Shown piece by piece: positions 34,311 to 47,009 of a DNA stretch of 64,000 nt. How positions within the stretch are numbered: position 1 is the stretch's first letter; each line of letters starts with the position of its first letter. The stretch covers positions 47,511,723-47,575,722 of the forward strand of contig OU015493.1 of the NCBI GenBank assembly GCA_907164885.2. Reading direction: 5' to 3'. The translations under genes were made by a program, and so were the position numbers. This stretch comes from Dolomedes plantarius. Lineage: Eukaryota; Arthropoda; Arachnida; Araneae; Dolomedidae. Under the pieces are notes generated by a model. That model was not told the DNA's origin, did not search any database, and saw only the letters and a list, made by a program, of their open reading frames with translations.

Positions 34311-35162
34311 CTGACTCATCCGGTATCTGAATTAATATACTGAACAAGGCACAAGTTTAGCGTAAATGAAATAGCCTACAAGCATTCAGAGTTGAACGCG
34401 AATTATTTTTTACTTAACTAAAAACGAATCAATTACTGAAAACAAAAATATTTTTGAAGTTGTTTTTTTTTAAACAGAACTTATCCACACTAATTTTCGC
34501 AGTTTGTTTGCTGAGAGACTTCATTAAATTAAGAAGAAATGATGGCATAAATTATACACTATCTTTTGATATCTTTACAACGCTATTAATGACGAATAAA
34601 TGTGAGAAATATTATCAATTTATCCCTTAAAATAAAAGATACGTTATCAACATTTAGTGTCCAACCCTAAATATTTAAATTCAGGAAAACCTTAATTGAG
34701 GAAATGACAGACCTCAAGTTTAGTTGAATGGCGTTTAGAGGTGAAACTAGTTTATACTTATCCAAAATACAAGTATTCGCAGAAAGTTTGCGAAACAGAA
34801 TTATATTAAAATAACTTTTTTATCTTCGTTAATTATTTCTATCGAATCATCCACATTCTAAATATATAGACCTTCATCTATACAGGCGACCTTAGACTTC
34901 TTATGCGTTCGGTCCTGCTATGTTATGTATATCAGGGCGTAACCAATGAATACGCTTGAGGGAAAGGTATTTCAAATGCAAAATTCTTCTGATGCTATTT
35001 TTTCAAATGGATTTATGATAGTGTACATGTATTTGCAATTAACTCCGCCCAGCAGAGGGACTTTATGCATTTTGGCATTTATATAATTTTAATGGGCTTC
35101 AACAATCAAAACGGTACATTAGAATTGAAGGTCTTTGCTATTCATCCCGGTTTTTTTTTGGG

Positions 35163-35202
35163 GTGTGTGTGTGTGTGTGAGTTAGTTAGTTAGTTAGTTA
35201 CG
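35163..35202 (+). repeat. (GT)n(GTTA)n microsatellite
   Basis: A GT run followed by five GTTA-type units. Confidence 0.9.
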
Positions 35203-37854
35203 TACTATGCACTGATCTTGTTGTTTTTATTGCAATAAAAACATGACTTTAACCAGCTAAAGAAGACAGATTTTCCGCCGTGTGTAAAATTAATTTATCC
35301 GAAAAATTATATTTGAGCAACTTAGTATAATAATTTAATTTGCAGTGATAGTTCTTTTGCGATGCAATTGTTCATATTTTTTGAGGTCGCATCTTTAGAG
35401 ACATCATACACATAAAATTCCCAATTAGAAAATTCACTTCATTTTCATTTAGATAATACTCCCAATGTCCCATCTGGCATCATGTCCTTGTGTATGACTG
35501 ATTCTGTTGAATCTTGCTCGACAAAGTTGCTTCCTCAAAGCGGCATTGAACTTGGTTTTCCAACATTGTTGACCCATGAAAGCGCCACAAGCTCACAAGG
35601 ATGCATTAATACTATCCAGAATATGAAGGGCTTCTATGCCGTATGGCTTTCAATGAAGCTTACAGATGCTTCTCTTGGACTTCCTCTTTAAAAATTACTT
35701 GTGTTTGAGTTTAGAAATTGCTTGTGTTTCAGCTAGTTTGTCAGCATTTTATGGCTGTACAAAACTGAACATTTCCTTGAGGTTCTTTTTAACCTTGTGA
35801 TGTTAATTGTATGGAAACATGCGATTTTTTATTTGCAGATTTGAAAAGTTTTGGGAATTTTTATTTGTAACTTGAAGTACTATTTTCTGATAGGCTTGGT
35901 CTTGTGGCCGGTGTTTGTCATGGCATGAAGCTATAGTTCTGTTTCTCTCTCTCAGATTCGTCAGTTATCCAAAAAATTTTAACTTCTGACTTTCGAAGAT
36001 TCCGTTTCTACACAATACATTCTATCAATAGGAGGTTTAGTGACTAATATCTTTCTAGGTACATAAATTGCCTAATTTGCCTTGCCAAATGTAAATTGTA
36101 AAGTTCGCCAGTAATGCGTAATGTTTGGGTATTGTCTACAAGACTTTACCTAAAGCTGGTGGCGTGTTCTTTAAACAGATTACTAATGACAACGAAGGGC
36201 TTCACCAATTGTGTATCCAAAATGAATTACACCATAAACTGCGTACTTGTCCATTTTAAGCTGCTGCTATATTTTATATTAAATATAATATTTCTAAGTA
36301 TTGATTACAAGTAGGGTATAGAAATATTAATATTTTTAGAAGAAGTCGTCTAATAACGAACAGGTATATTATATAAAATAGTCAATTGGCATAGATTTTT
36401 TCGGTGCTATACTAGAATATTAAGTCACCTATAAAACTAACTCCTCTTATTCCATACTATTGCAATATTAGCATAATTGAAAGATTGTTTAACTGGAAAT
36501 CTGAGTAGATGCAAAAACTGTAGGTTTGTGAGTATTATTTCTTTGTCAGGTGTGAACGGAAAGTATATATTTCTGAACAAAGTACTCTGAGAATGAGGTG
36601 ATGAATGCACGAAAAAATGCAATGAATATGTATGAAGCATCCTTTAGCGACGTATAGGACTAAAAGGATGTACCAGTTGAAAACTGATAACGGGTACAAA
36701 GTAAGAGAGAGTGAGAAATATCCCTTAGGTCTTTTTACACTAGACTCAGTAAAGACATTAATATAGATTACAAATTATTAGCAATATAGAAGTGCAGTTA
36801 CAGTTAGATGAAAAATTCTGGATAAATATTAAAATAAATATAGCATTAATAGATACCTGTAAAAACTGTGGAATGGTTAGTAAAAAAAAATTACCCCAAA
36901 AAAAGTTCCTTAAGCTATCAATTATGTGACTGTCTAAGAATATTTAACCTGCGAATAGCCTCCTGAAAAATTATACTACTTATGTAATATTTATAAAGAT
37001 AAAAACAATTATACGTATTGAAAATTGATTTCTTTAGGCTTTGAAAGTAATTTTTACTTCTTACAATTTTCAAAGAAACTTATTTATGAAGTAAGTTGAA
37101 CCTACTTTTTGTTTCATTCTAAGTAAAGTAGCATTATTTACAAAAGTGTTAGAAAACTTTAAATTAGGAGCATTTCCTACTTTGATAACATTTAAACTTT
37201 GTTTTTCTTAACTTCTCGCAGACATTCCACCTACGGCACATGTAATTACGTGGCGATTTGTACAACTTAATTTGGGAAAACTCTCAAAATTTTAATTTCC
37301 TCTGCAAGAATATGCTATGAATTTATAATTTAATTAACTGTTGTTGAAACTCGTATGAATGAAGATTACATGACACGTTGAAATTCTCCTTTGACATTTG
37401 AAAGAAAGTTTTCGCTTTTTAGACAGTAATAACCCCGTTTTAACTGAGGAAATTTCCAACGTTAAGTAAGAGTCTTTTACAATATTGCACCAAATTCTCT
37501 GTGGAAACCATAACTTAATTAGTTTGGGACGCTTAAGGTGTAAACCGTTGTAGGTTGCCCCGAGCAAATGTGAGATCAGAAAGGTTAAAATATTTATGTT
37601 GATTTATGTTGTGTATTCTTAAAGGCTATCTGAATGATTTATTGCTTTCTAAGATAAATATTAATCTGGCTTTATTTTTCTTAAAATTTTACTAGTTGGT
37701 GTCCGTCAAAACATGACGGCTAGATAGTAAATAAATGCACTAATACACAAATTATACTTAACACATCATTACCAAAATCATAATAATGCGCTGTAACAAA
37801 TTAATATGTTTGCGCGGCTTCGTGCTTAGTGAGTATCTAAAGCCAGATTTAAAA

Positions 37855-38093
37855 ATGTCACTGAGCATGCGCAGAAAGCAAATTTTTAATTGTAAATTAT
37901 CGCTAATTAAACAATTACTAATTAAATAATATAACGCGAAATAAACAATTTCCATCAGGTTTAATCTTATATTTCACAAACATAATTATCATAAAAATAA
38001 AAATGGCAGAGAGAGATCTAGAGAGACTCCTCGGCATTGAAACATGTCACTGAGCATGCGCAGAAATCAAATTTTAATTGTAAATTATAGCTC
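37855..38093 (+). repeat. 50-bp direct repeat, 189 bp apart
   Basis: ATGTCACTGAGCATGCGCAG at 37855 and at 38044, each continuing with AAATTATxGCT. The copies are nearly identical over about 50 bp. An ACTAG-type start and inverted TGACGG pair lie upstream at 37691-37720, so both may belong to one unclassified dispersed element. Confidence 0.6.
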
Positions 38094-38236
38094 AGTAACA
38101 AAAATTGCAGTTACAAAAACCAAATTTGACAAATCTACAGATTACAATCTTTCGTTTAAGACCAAAATGAAGTAAATTTATGAAGTAGTTTTCTCTCACG
38201 GACTGCCCAAAAAGTCGGCTTAGCAACTTAAATATG

Positions 38237-39044
38237 CAGTGGAACCTCGCATAACGAACATAATTCGTTCTAGAGTTTTACTCGTAATGCGAAACACTCG
38301 TTAAGTGAAACAATTTTTCCCATATAAATTAATGTAAAATACGATAATGCGTTGCATGCCAAAAAATACTCAAAATTTTTTAGATGTAACGTTTATTATT
38401 TAAAGAAAATTACTTATACATAAATTCTTAAGGAGCAAAATCATCCATATGATGTTTATTTTTTACGAATTTATGACACATATCTAATTTTTTTTACTAG
38501 AAAGCTATCTAGCGACATTTGTTTTCCTCGGCGCTTCTAAATTTCCTTAAAATGTGTCACCGCATTGTCATTGAATACATTTATAGCGCACATAGCCACC
38601 GTCTTATCAGGGTGATGCTTTGTAACTTACGATGCAACAGTTTCCCATGCTTTCATCATTTCTTTTATGGCGGCAGATGATTGTGGCTTTGCTGTTTCTT
38701 CGTCCTTCTCCACTGACAAACTCTTCTCTACAACTGCTTGCTGTGAAAGACACTGCTATTCTATTGGCTCTTCGGTGGTCAGCTCTTGGCTGTGCTCTTC
38801 CACACGCTCCTCAATATCATTGTTATCCTCCAGTCCCATGATATTTGCTTCTCGAACCATCCATGACCCTTAAATATTTATTTTTCGGACATTGATGATC
38901 CTGGTGACGTGAAGAGGGGACTTCCTTCCACATCACTCGTTATGCAAAATGTTGCTCGTTAAGCGAGCCATTTTTTTTCGATTTATTTTGCTCGTTATGC
39001 GAAATACTCGTTATGCGAGGTGCTTGTTAAGCGAGGTTCCACTG
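38237..39044 (-). mobile_element. Tigger (pogo superfamily) deletion derivative
   Basis: The left end CAGTGGAACCTCGCATAACG and the right end read inward CAGTGGAACCTCGCTTAACA are Tigger-like terminal repeats. TA follows the right end (39045-39046); the left TA has become TG. Repeated CGTTATGCG-type subterminal motifs occur near the right end (38937, 38991, 39009). The 808-bp element keeps only the end of its transposase gene. Confidence 0.88.
38470..38850 (-). pseudogene. Tigger transposase C-terminal tail
   Basis: On the minus strand an acidic segment EERVEEHSQELTTEEPIE is followed by AAIKEMMKAWETVAS. After a stop and a short gap comes KHHPDKTVAMCAINVFNDN, then AVTHFKEI and RGKQMSLDSFLVKK. 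This is the dispensable acidic C-terminus of Tigger transposases. The DNA-binding and catalytic DDE domains are absent. Confidence 0.85.
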
Positions 39045-39289
39045 TATAGATATTGAAACTGAAAAATAAATTTGTAACGTGGCTTAAGTGAAAGAATTTA
39101 TGAAATTTAAAACACTTGAATTTGTTAATATTTCAAAATTTCCTTCTAAAATGGATCAATAAGAAAATATTATTATATAAGACAGAAACAGTACAAAATG
39201 AATTTAAACTTTAACTGTGAATTCGTTATTTCACTACTGTCATATTTATTCACATACTCTCATACACACACACACACTAGATAGTCTGT

Positions 39290-39610
39290 GTGACATTAGA
39301 CACCTTCTCGTCGTTGCTGTCAAATCACTGGACCCTGTCTGCCCATGCTCGTGCACGTTGCCTTTCACTTCACTTGCGTCTCCCCGCGAGCCCACAAATC
39401 GAACTGCCCGTCTCCGACAGAGGGCGCCAGTAGAACTCATCCGTTTTTCCTCCGCGAAAAAAACCCGAGTCGAACTCCACCTCTCCTCTGCGAGAGTCCC
39501 GTCAAAACTGCCGGGTCCTTTCCCTGTGCTGGCAACCGTCTGTCCGCGTCACGTTCGCATGTGCGCCCTCTAGCGGTGAATCGCTTGGCTCGCTCGTTTC
39601 GCATAGTAGT
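39290..39610. other. GC- and CpG-rich island with CTCF-like motifs
   Basis: In contrast with its AT-rich surroundings this ~320-bp stretch is GC-rich with many CpGs. It contains CCGACAGAGGGCGC (39414-39427, plus) and CCGCTAGAGGGCGC (39563-39576, minus), which resemble the CTCF core. Overlapping ORFs in several frames (118, 100 and 64 aa) have no recognised domain and probably reflect base composition. It could be a promoter region, an exon or an older insertion. Confidence 0.4.
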
Positions 39611-39989
39611 AAAAATAAATGATTCAGAATATGTTTTGATTAGCTAATTCATCAGCATACCACCTCATTAAGTATATGACAACAAATGAAGAAAAAAACG
39701 ACCCCTCTCTGTTAGGAAAATGGGTCTCAACTGCAATTAATGAGGCACGCCCTCTATTGCAGACTTTCCGATGATAAGCAGAGGGGAACCAATAGACATA
39801 GAGTAGAGAAAAGGAGAAAAGTGATTGGTGCGCTGATAATCCGTGAGTTCATATTAGATAAAAAAAGTGAATAAGCATCTTGGAGGGCAGTAGATTGGAG
39901 GGTCTACTATCGATGCTTAGATGACCAATGAGAGAGTAGTAAACATATAGTCATTGTAAACTGTAGAACTGTAGTAAACATACAGTCAT

Positions 39990-41017
39990 TTCACCAACTA
40001 GTGTCGGGAGAGAATGGATTCCAGTGACAAATTGTTGAATTAAAAAATATATATACACTCTTAGACAAAAAAAAAAGATGTACCAAGAAGGAATAAATGA
40101 TAACAATTTGAGAAAAAATCGATGATTTATTCAAGAGAAAGTCTTTTACAGAGTGAAAAAGTCCATAACGCGCTGGTTCACCTCTGGTCCTTACGCAAGC
40201 GGTTATTCGACTTGGTATTGATTGATAGAGTTGGCAGATGTCACCCTGCGGGATATCGTGGCAAATTCTGTCCAATAGGCGCGTTAGATAGTCAAAATCC
40301 CGAGTTGTTTGGAGGGTCCTGCCCATAATTCTCCAAACGTGCTAGAAGGGGGAGAGATCCGGTGACCTTGCTGGCCAAGGTAGGGTTGGGCAAGCACGAA
40401 GACAAGCAGTACAAACTCTCGCCGTGTGCGGGCGGGCATTATCTTACTGATATGTAAGCCCAGGATGGCGTAATATGAAGGTCAACACAACGGAGCGTAC
40501 AATATCGTCGACGTACCGCTGTCCTGTAAGGGTGCTGCGGGTGTAAACCAAAGGGGTCCTGCTATGAAAAGAAATGGCACCCCAGACAATCACTCTTGGT
40601 TCTCGGCCCGTATACGGAAGACAGTCAGGTTGGTATACCACCCTTGTCGGGGGGTCTCCAGACACGTATTCGCTGGTCATCGGGGCTCAGTTCAAAGTTG
40701 GACTCATGACTGAAGACAATTCTACTGCAGTCAGTGACATTCCAGATCGAATGTGCCCGGCACGACTGCAAACAGATTTGTCCGTGTACAGAGGTCAATG
40801 GTAGTCGGCGCAAGGAGCGACGTGAGCTTAGCCCCCTTTCTCTGAGCCGCCTATAAATGGTCCTTGCGGTCACTGCAGCCCCAGTTACACGTACGATCGA
40901 TGATAATGATGAATGTGGGGCTGTGAGGGCCGCTCTGACGATTTCTCGGTCCTCACGTTCTGTCGTTTCTCTAGGCCGACCGCTTCCTTTTTGACGCCGT
41001 GTTCGGCCATGGTTCAC
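39990..41017 (-). pseudogene. Tc1-like transposase, broken
   Basis: From 41017 the minus strand gives GSGRPRETTEREDREIVRAA then SSIVRVTGAAVTARTIYRRL (DNA-binding region). IVFSHESNFEL follows, where the first catalytic Asp is His. Another frame has REPRVIVWGAISFHSRTPLV. The second Asp motif reads YQ-stop-DNARPHTARV (CAA to TAA). The third, SPDLSPF-stop-HVWRIMGR, has the catalytic Glu turned into TAG. The C-terminus TLQTTRDFDYLTRLL ... SIPSRITACVRTRG follows. At least two catalytic residues are lost, so it is inactive. Terminal repeats were not found. Confidence 0.88.
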
Positions 41018-41520
41018 CCATTCCTACCAACATCATCTAATAGTGGTATCGCTCCTATCTAAATGTAGAGCGATTCGCCGATTAAACCAACCGGCTTCTT
41101 TGAGCCCAACTACACGTACTCTCTCTGATATATGCGCATATTGTTCGCGCACCTGTATGCGAGGCATAGTTAGTGTCTACCTGAGTACACGGAATAAAAT
41201 TTGCAATGAATGTACGACCTCGAATCGAAATTTCACCTCTTTAATATCCTGCCAGTTGCTCTGAACAACAGTAAAGATGCGCTGCAACGTCATATGTTCA
41301 TTCACTGGCCGCAATTTTTTGAAGTTTTGCATTTCCTGTCGAAACCCGTATGCATATCAATTTGTGTCCAATATGCATTAACCCCTTCTTGGAGCGTAGC
41401 TGGTTTTTTTATTTATTTTGTTTTTGGAACGAAGTTCTTTCACGCGGCTTACAGTAGAGTGAACCGGCAGGAATCGTCACGGAACGAAAAAGCGTTATGT
41501 CCCCTTCATAAGAGCTTTCT
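41018..41520. other. Non-coding interval, nothing recognised
   Basis: It lies between the Tc1-like fragment and a tRNA-like sequence. No terminal repeats or domains were found. Confidence 0.4.
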
Positions 41521-41524
41521 CTCA

Positions 41525-41630
41525 AGGACTCTGTGGCTGAACGGTTCTCGCATCGGACTACGGAGTATCGGACTATCGCTCTACGGAGCACGAGGTCCCT
41601 GGTTCAAATCCCCGCACAACCGCTACGGGC
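41525..41630 (+). other. tRNA-like sequence (SINE head or tRNA pseudogene)
   Basis: An A-box-like TGGCTGAACGG (41534-41544) and a B box GGTTCAAATCC (41601-41611) lie 57 bp apart, longer than in a normal type I tRNA. The extra length looks like a partial duplication of ATCGGACTACGGAG within the anticodon-variable region. It is not a canonical cloverleaf by eye, so a SINE head or pseudogene is more likely than a working tRNA gene. Confidence 0.55.
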
Positions 41631-41635
41631 AGATT

Positions 41636-42043
41636 TAAAACCCCACACTGTATCAACTTTGATACATAAGTTATTTTCTCCTTTATATTCAAAAGCAATA
41701 TTTTATATTCACTTGTGCACCTTGTATTAATTTTGAAACATCATAGTAAAGCTTTTAATCACTGTTAGTTACATTTTCGTAGGATAGATGGCAGCAGGAA
41801 TACAACTGCGATCTCAGTAAAAGATAGCCATTCAATTCATACCAGACCTGCCTTAGTATTTGTTATATTTTCAGTATTTTAAAGTCAGCTTACATCTTTG
41901 AAAGTTTTATAAATATATTTTAGAGGTACGTAGCTTTTATAATTATTGATAAAATACTTTAATCTTTATAAAAAATTCAAGTATGATTTCAATTTTATGT
42001 ATCAAAAATGATACATGGTGTGCTTGCGCCATTTTTTTAAGGA
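41636..42043 (+). other. Possible 5' end and UTR of the piggyBac remnant
   Basis: TTAA followed by AACCCCACACTGTATC occurs at about 41636. Two small palindromes, TGTATCAACTTTGATACAT (41649-41667) and ATGTATCAAAAATGATACAT (41998), bracket about 350 bp of AT-rich sequence just before the transposase ATG. No matching right end was found. Assignment to piggyBac is inference. Confidence 0.3.
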
Positions 42044-42660
42044 AATGGCAGGAAGAAAGTTTTTAACACAGAGAGAAATTGAGGAACTTATGAACAGATC
42101 GTGGAGTGATCATAGTGAAGATGGATCTGATTCAGAAAGCGATGGCAGCACAGGTGATCCTAATTATAAACAAAGTTTGTGATGAAATTTTTAATGGTAG
42201 TAGTGATTCGGAAGATGAGGCATCATTACTTGATAATAGCGATATTCTTGATCTGCCTAATGGTGAGAACATGCCAAAAACTAATAGAAATAATACAGGG
42301 AGAACAAAGCCTGCAATCAACTGGAAGAAAACTAATTTACTTCTAAATGATGATCAAATTTTATTCCGAGGTGACGAGAATCTCGCTGCTGAAATTGTGA
42401 ATTTAAACACACCTCTAAATTTTTTTTAGTTATCTTTTTACAGAAGATTTGATTGAGCATATAGTTCAAGAAACAAATTTATTCATTGTGCAAAAAAACC
42501 CAGAAAAGTGTGTCAATGTAATGAATTTAGAAATTAAACAATACATTGGTATTTGTATAATGATGTCTATTGTACATGTACCAAACACTAGGGCATATTG
42601 GTTACCTGGCAATGATATAATAAAAGAGAGATGGAGAGAGAGAGAGAGAGAGTTGGTTGA
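42044..42660 (+). pseudogene. piggyBac-type transposase, N-terminal fragment
   Basis: The ATG at 42044 opens AGRKFLTQREIEELMNRSWS then an acidic DHSEDGSDSESDGS. The frame shifts near 42170 to GSSDSEDEASLLDNSDIL and KPAINWKKTNLLL. It shifts again near a T-run at 42422 to LFTEDLIEHIVQETNLFIVQ, then IKQYIGICIMMSIVHVPNTR and YWLPGND. These are the acidic N-terminus and first conserved block of piggyBac-type proteins. It ends in a GA microsatellite at 42632, and the catalytic domain is absent. At least two frameshifts are present. Confidence 0.85.
42632..42655 (+). repeat. (GA)n microsatellite
   Basis: About 20 bp of GA repeats, at the point where piggyBac homology ends. Confidence 0.85.
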
Positions 42661-43619
42661 AAAAAAGAGGGCTGCGCTCTTTGGCGTGACAAAAATACAC
42701 TAATATAAGCAATAGAAATCTACATATTAAATCACGTTTAGAGTTGAAAAAAATAACGTCGGGCGTCCCCCGACGGCACAATTTTTTTTTTGGTGTGCGT
42801 GTGTGTGTGTCTAAGACTGTTTTTTGAAACACGATAAATTTACCGATAAAACCCTTTTAGTGATGTTTTATACTACTTCTCAGGTCAAATAATGAACTAA
42901 CAGATAACAAAATGCGAGAATGACTCACATCTCATTCTAAAGCGGGGGTAGCATAAGGTACATCTATTATCTTAAAATAATATATTAGAGGTCCAACGCG
43001 ATGCATCGAATCCCTTCTGCACTTCTTCACAATAAATTAAATAGGATATTCCTCTCGCCCATATGGTTGCATTTAAAGCATCTATCTACCTGCCTAATTT
43101 CCATGGGAGTTAAAATCCAGTTGAAATGTTGTGCTCGTACGGGATAATATCCATATCAGATATCATTTGAAGTTATTGTATTCGCTTTCCACAACCACTG
43201 TAGTCAAACAAATTGCATTTTACGTGACTTTTAATGAATTCCGAACACGCATTGTAGGTGAAGAGTTTACTTTGCAATTATGACAGCGGTAGACAATGAA
43301 TGGGAGGGAATTTACACCTTACCGTTGTTATTGAAAAGCACGTTTTAAATATTTGAGTAATTGCCGCAATTTATATAATCTTTGATGACAGGACGTACGG
43401 CGTTCGCACATAAATAATGCTTGGTAATATATTATAGAAATATATTAGATATTATAAATAGTGTAAACAGAATTTATATCAATGACAGATTTAGAGAAAA
43501 TTCTAAAATTATGCAATTATGCGACACCACTAATAAATTTGTAATTCAAGTGCTCTAGAGTTTTTCGTATTGGGTCTAGATTGTACACATAGTTCCTGAA
43601 AAACGCATAAAAAGACTTT
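42661..43619. other. Non-coding interval, nothing recognised
   Basis: AT-rich, with no ORF of interest and a short GT run near 42795. Confidence 0.45.
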
Positions 43620-43625
43620 AATGTA

Positions 43626-44099
43626 GGATTACGGTCCTCCAAAACTGTCCTCCGGAAAGCAAAATTTCAGACGCTAGAAACCGTCCGTCGTTGCGAGTTA
43701 TAATTTTGGCAACGCGCCAAACCCAGTCTGTATCGCTTGGGCAAGCATTAAACAGAAAAGTACCAAAATTCGTCAAAATTTTGACGTGTATATATATATA
43801 TATGCATACGCGCATATATATAGATACTGTCGATTCCAGTTAATTGAACCACCTGTTAATCGAACCAACCAGCCGTTTATTCGGACCGAATCTTGTCTTG
43901 TAACATAATTTATGTTCGTTTAATCGGACCAGCGTGTTATTAAGACCAAAATGATCGCGTTCCGATGTGGTCCGATTAACCGAATTCGGCTGTATATAGT
44001 ATATACATAACACATACATACATTTATACATACAAAAGAGGTAAGCAACGATAAGTGATCCTACATTAAAACCCGCGGTAGTTTCGTTAGAAGAGACTA
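43626..44099. repeat. Two-block repeat family, copy 2
   Basis: Block 1 (43626-43786) GGATTACGGTCCTCC ... CGCGCCAAACCCAGTCTGT ... AAAATTTTGAC and block 2 (44033-44099) CAAAAGAGGTAAGCAACGAT ... GTTTCGTTAGAAGAGACTA match the pair at 18431-19343. Between them lie a TA tract and a nested pogo-like MITE (43827-43992). Without the MITE the blocks would be about 80 bp apart. Confidence 0.7.
43827..43992. mobile_element. pogo-like MITE (166 bp) with TA flanks
   Basis: The left end is CTGTCGATTCCAGTTAATTG and the right end read inward is CAGCCGAATTCGGTTAATCG. About 17 of 24 end bases agree. TA flanks both sides (43825-43826 and 43993-43994). The start and the GTTAATCGGACC motif are typical of pogo/Tigger non-autonomous elements. 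Confidence 0.65.
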
Positions 44100-44112
44100 A
44101 ATAAAATTATTT

Positions 44113-45376
<1,264 letters not shown>

Positions 45377-45743
45377 CCATGTTTTTATTAACTCGCTTTC
45401 TTGTCTGTGTGTTTGTCCAGTACAAATCTTGCAATCGATTTTTAACTAACTTCCCGACTAGCTGGACATTTGAATAGCTCGGAAAAAACTTTTAGAATAG
45501 CTCGGAACACGATGACAATGCATTCTTTTAATGCTTTTAGCCATCTTTAAGCAGGATTGAATTCATTTTCAGTTAATTTTGTCATTTGGAAATTTCTTAT
45601 AGTAATTTCTTTCTTAATTACTCATTTGATCATTTTCTTTCAAGTTGATGGGATAATTCATCAAAAATATTTTTAAAAAGTATTTATTAATACATAGAAT
45701 TGTCAAGTTTATATGATTCAACAGAAAATTTAAAAAAACGCGG
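45377..45743 (+). mobile_element. CCATGTTTT MITE, copy A
   Basis: It starts CCATGTTTTTATTAACTCGC after TA and ends with a mutated CGCGG before TA. Its middle resembles copy C (TTAATTACTCATTTGATCATT) and not copies B and D. It contains ACAAATCTTGCAATCGATTT and AGCCATCTTTAAGCAGGATT, shared by all copies. Confidence 0.8.
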
Positions 45744-46400
45744 TATATAAACAGTTCTTTTTATTTTGTAATTATGTTTCATCAACACAATGAAAAAAAT
45801 GTATTAAGCAAAACAAAATGTTTGTCAAAAGAAAACTACTTTAAAAGCAATTCAAATCATATTCAGTTAATGTCATGCACTTCCAGAACTTACATTTCGA
45901 AATGTTTACTAAAGCTAGAAACCCATTTAAAGGTTTTAAAATACTTTTTTTACCTCTCTCAGTGTTGCTTTTACATGCGTTTTAAACAGTCTCTAGTTAC
46001 ACATTTTTTTTTCTAGCAAAAGAGTTCCAATCACATTCGTATCACGAACTTTCCTTTTACGCAAACATGATATTTCTGTGTTCTCTTTCCAACAACTCAT
46101 TTGTTCGTGGTCCCCCCCCGGCACACACACACTATTTCCAAATTATATTACCTCTGATGAAATTTTAGACCTTTTTAACATTACAATCACGTGTCCTTAT
46201 GTGTTCCCAATATGTTATTAAATTTTCCGATCAGGATTCGAAAAGTGGACGCTTTTTGATCGTATGACAGGTTTCTGGATAAAACTGTCATAATATTTTT
46301 AATTTAAGGAAGACGGCTAAAGTAATTTACCATTTAATTGTTGTTTGGAATATTTTGAAGACAGTAATATAATTTCAGGATAAAAATAACTTTTTATATA
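45744..46400. other. Spacer between inverted MITE copies A and B
   Basis: About 657 bp of AT-rich sequence. One 80-codon ORF (45774-46016) has no recognisable motif. Confidence 0.45.
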
Positions 46401-46784
46401 CCATGTTTTAAAATTTTCTGTTGAATCATATAAACTTGACAGTTCTATGTATTAATAAATACTTTTCTAAAATTTTTTTGATGAATTATCCCAACAACTT
46501 GAAAGAAAATAAAGTTACTTGGAAGTTAACTTGCGTTTAACTTTTCGTTCCCGTCCCGTTCGATAGATGGCTGCACCAGTCTACAAAACAAATTTGACTG
46601 AAAATGAATTCAATCCTGCTTAAAGTTGACTAAAGGTATTAAAATAATGCATTGATATAGTGTTCTGAGCTATTCTAAAAGTTTCAAATGTCTAGCTAGT
46701 CTGGAAGTTGGTTAAAAATCGATTGCAAGATTTGTACTGGACAAACACACACACAAACAAGAAAGCGAGTTAATAAAAACATGG
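46401..46784 (-). mobile_element. CCATGTTTT MITE, copy B (inverted)
   Basis: It is flanked by TA and carries CCATGTTTTAAAATTTTC at one end and CCATGTTTTTATTAACTCGC, read inward, at the other. Relative to copy A it is inverted. Its middle has CGATAGATGGCTGCACCAGT and GTTAACTTGCGTTTAACTTT, shared with copy D. Confidence 0.85.
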
Positions 46785-47009
46785 TAATAAATGTGTAAGT
46801 GTATAATTATTCAATAATAAACACGCTATTTCGAGGTTTTAAATTTTCTGATTTCTGAGTATTTTGAAGAATTCAAGCGAGTTTCATATTGTTTTCTTTC
46901 CCGTGGAGTGAGTTCGATTTTCATATTAAACTCAAAATCAATTTTCTTTTCGTTTTTCATGTTTTACCATCCGTTCTGCATCTATTTTTATATTTTTACA
47001 ATTATTATA

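Larger units (their letters stand above)
34311..38236. other. Non-coding interval, mostly unrecognised
   Basis: AT-rich. It holds a GT/GTTA microsatellite (35163-35202), an ACTAG start at 37691, and a 50-bp direct repeat (37855 and 38044). Small ORFs show no domains. Confidence 0.45.

Noticed and set aside
39217..39647. Overlapping ORFs of 118 and 100 codons in the GC-rich block
   Set aside because: Several frames are open together because of high GC content; none has a recognisable domain or start context.
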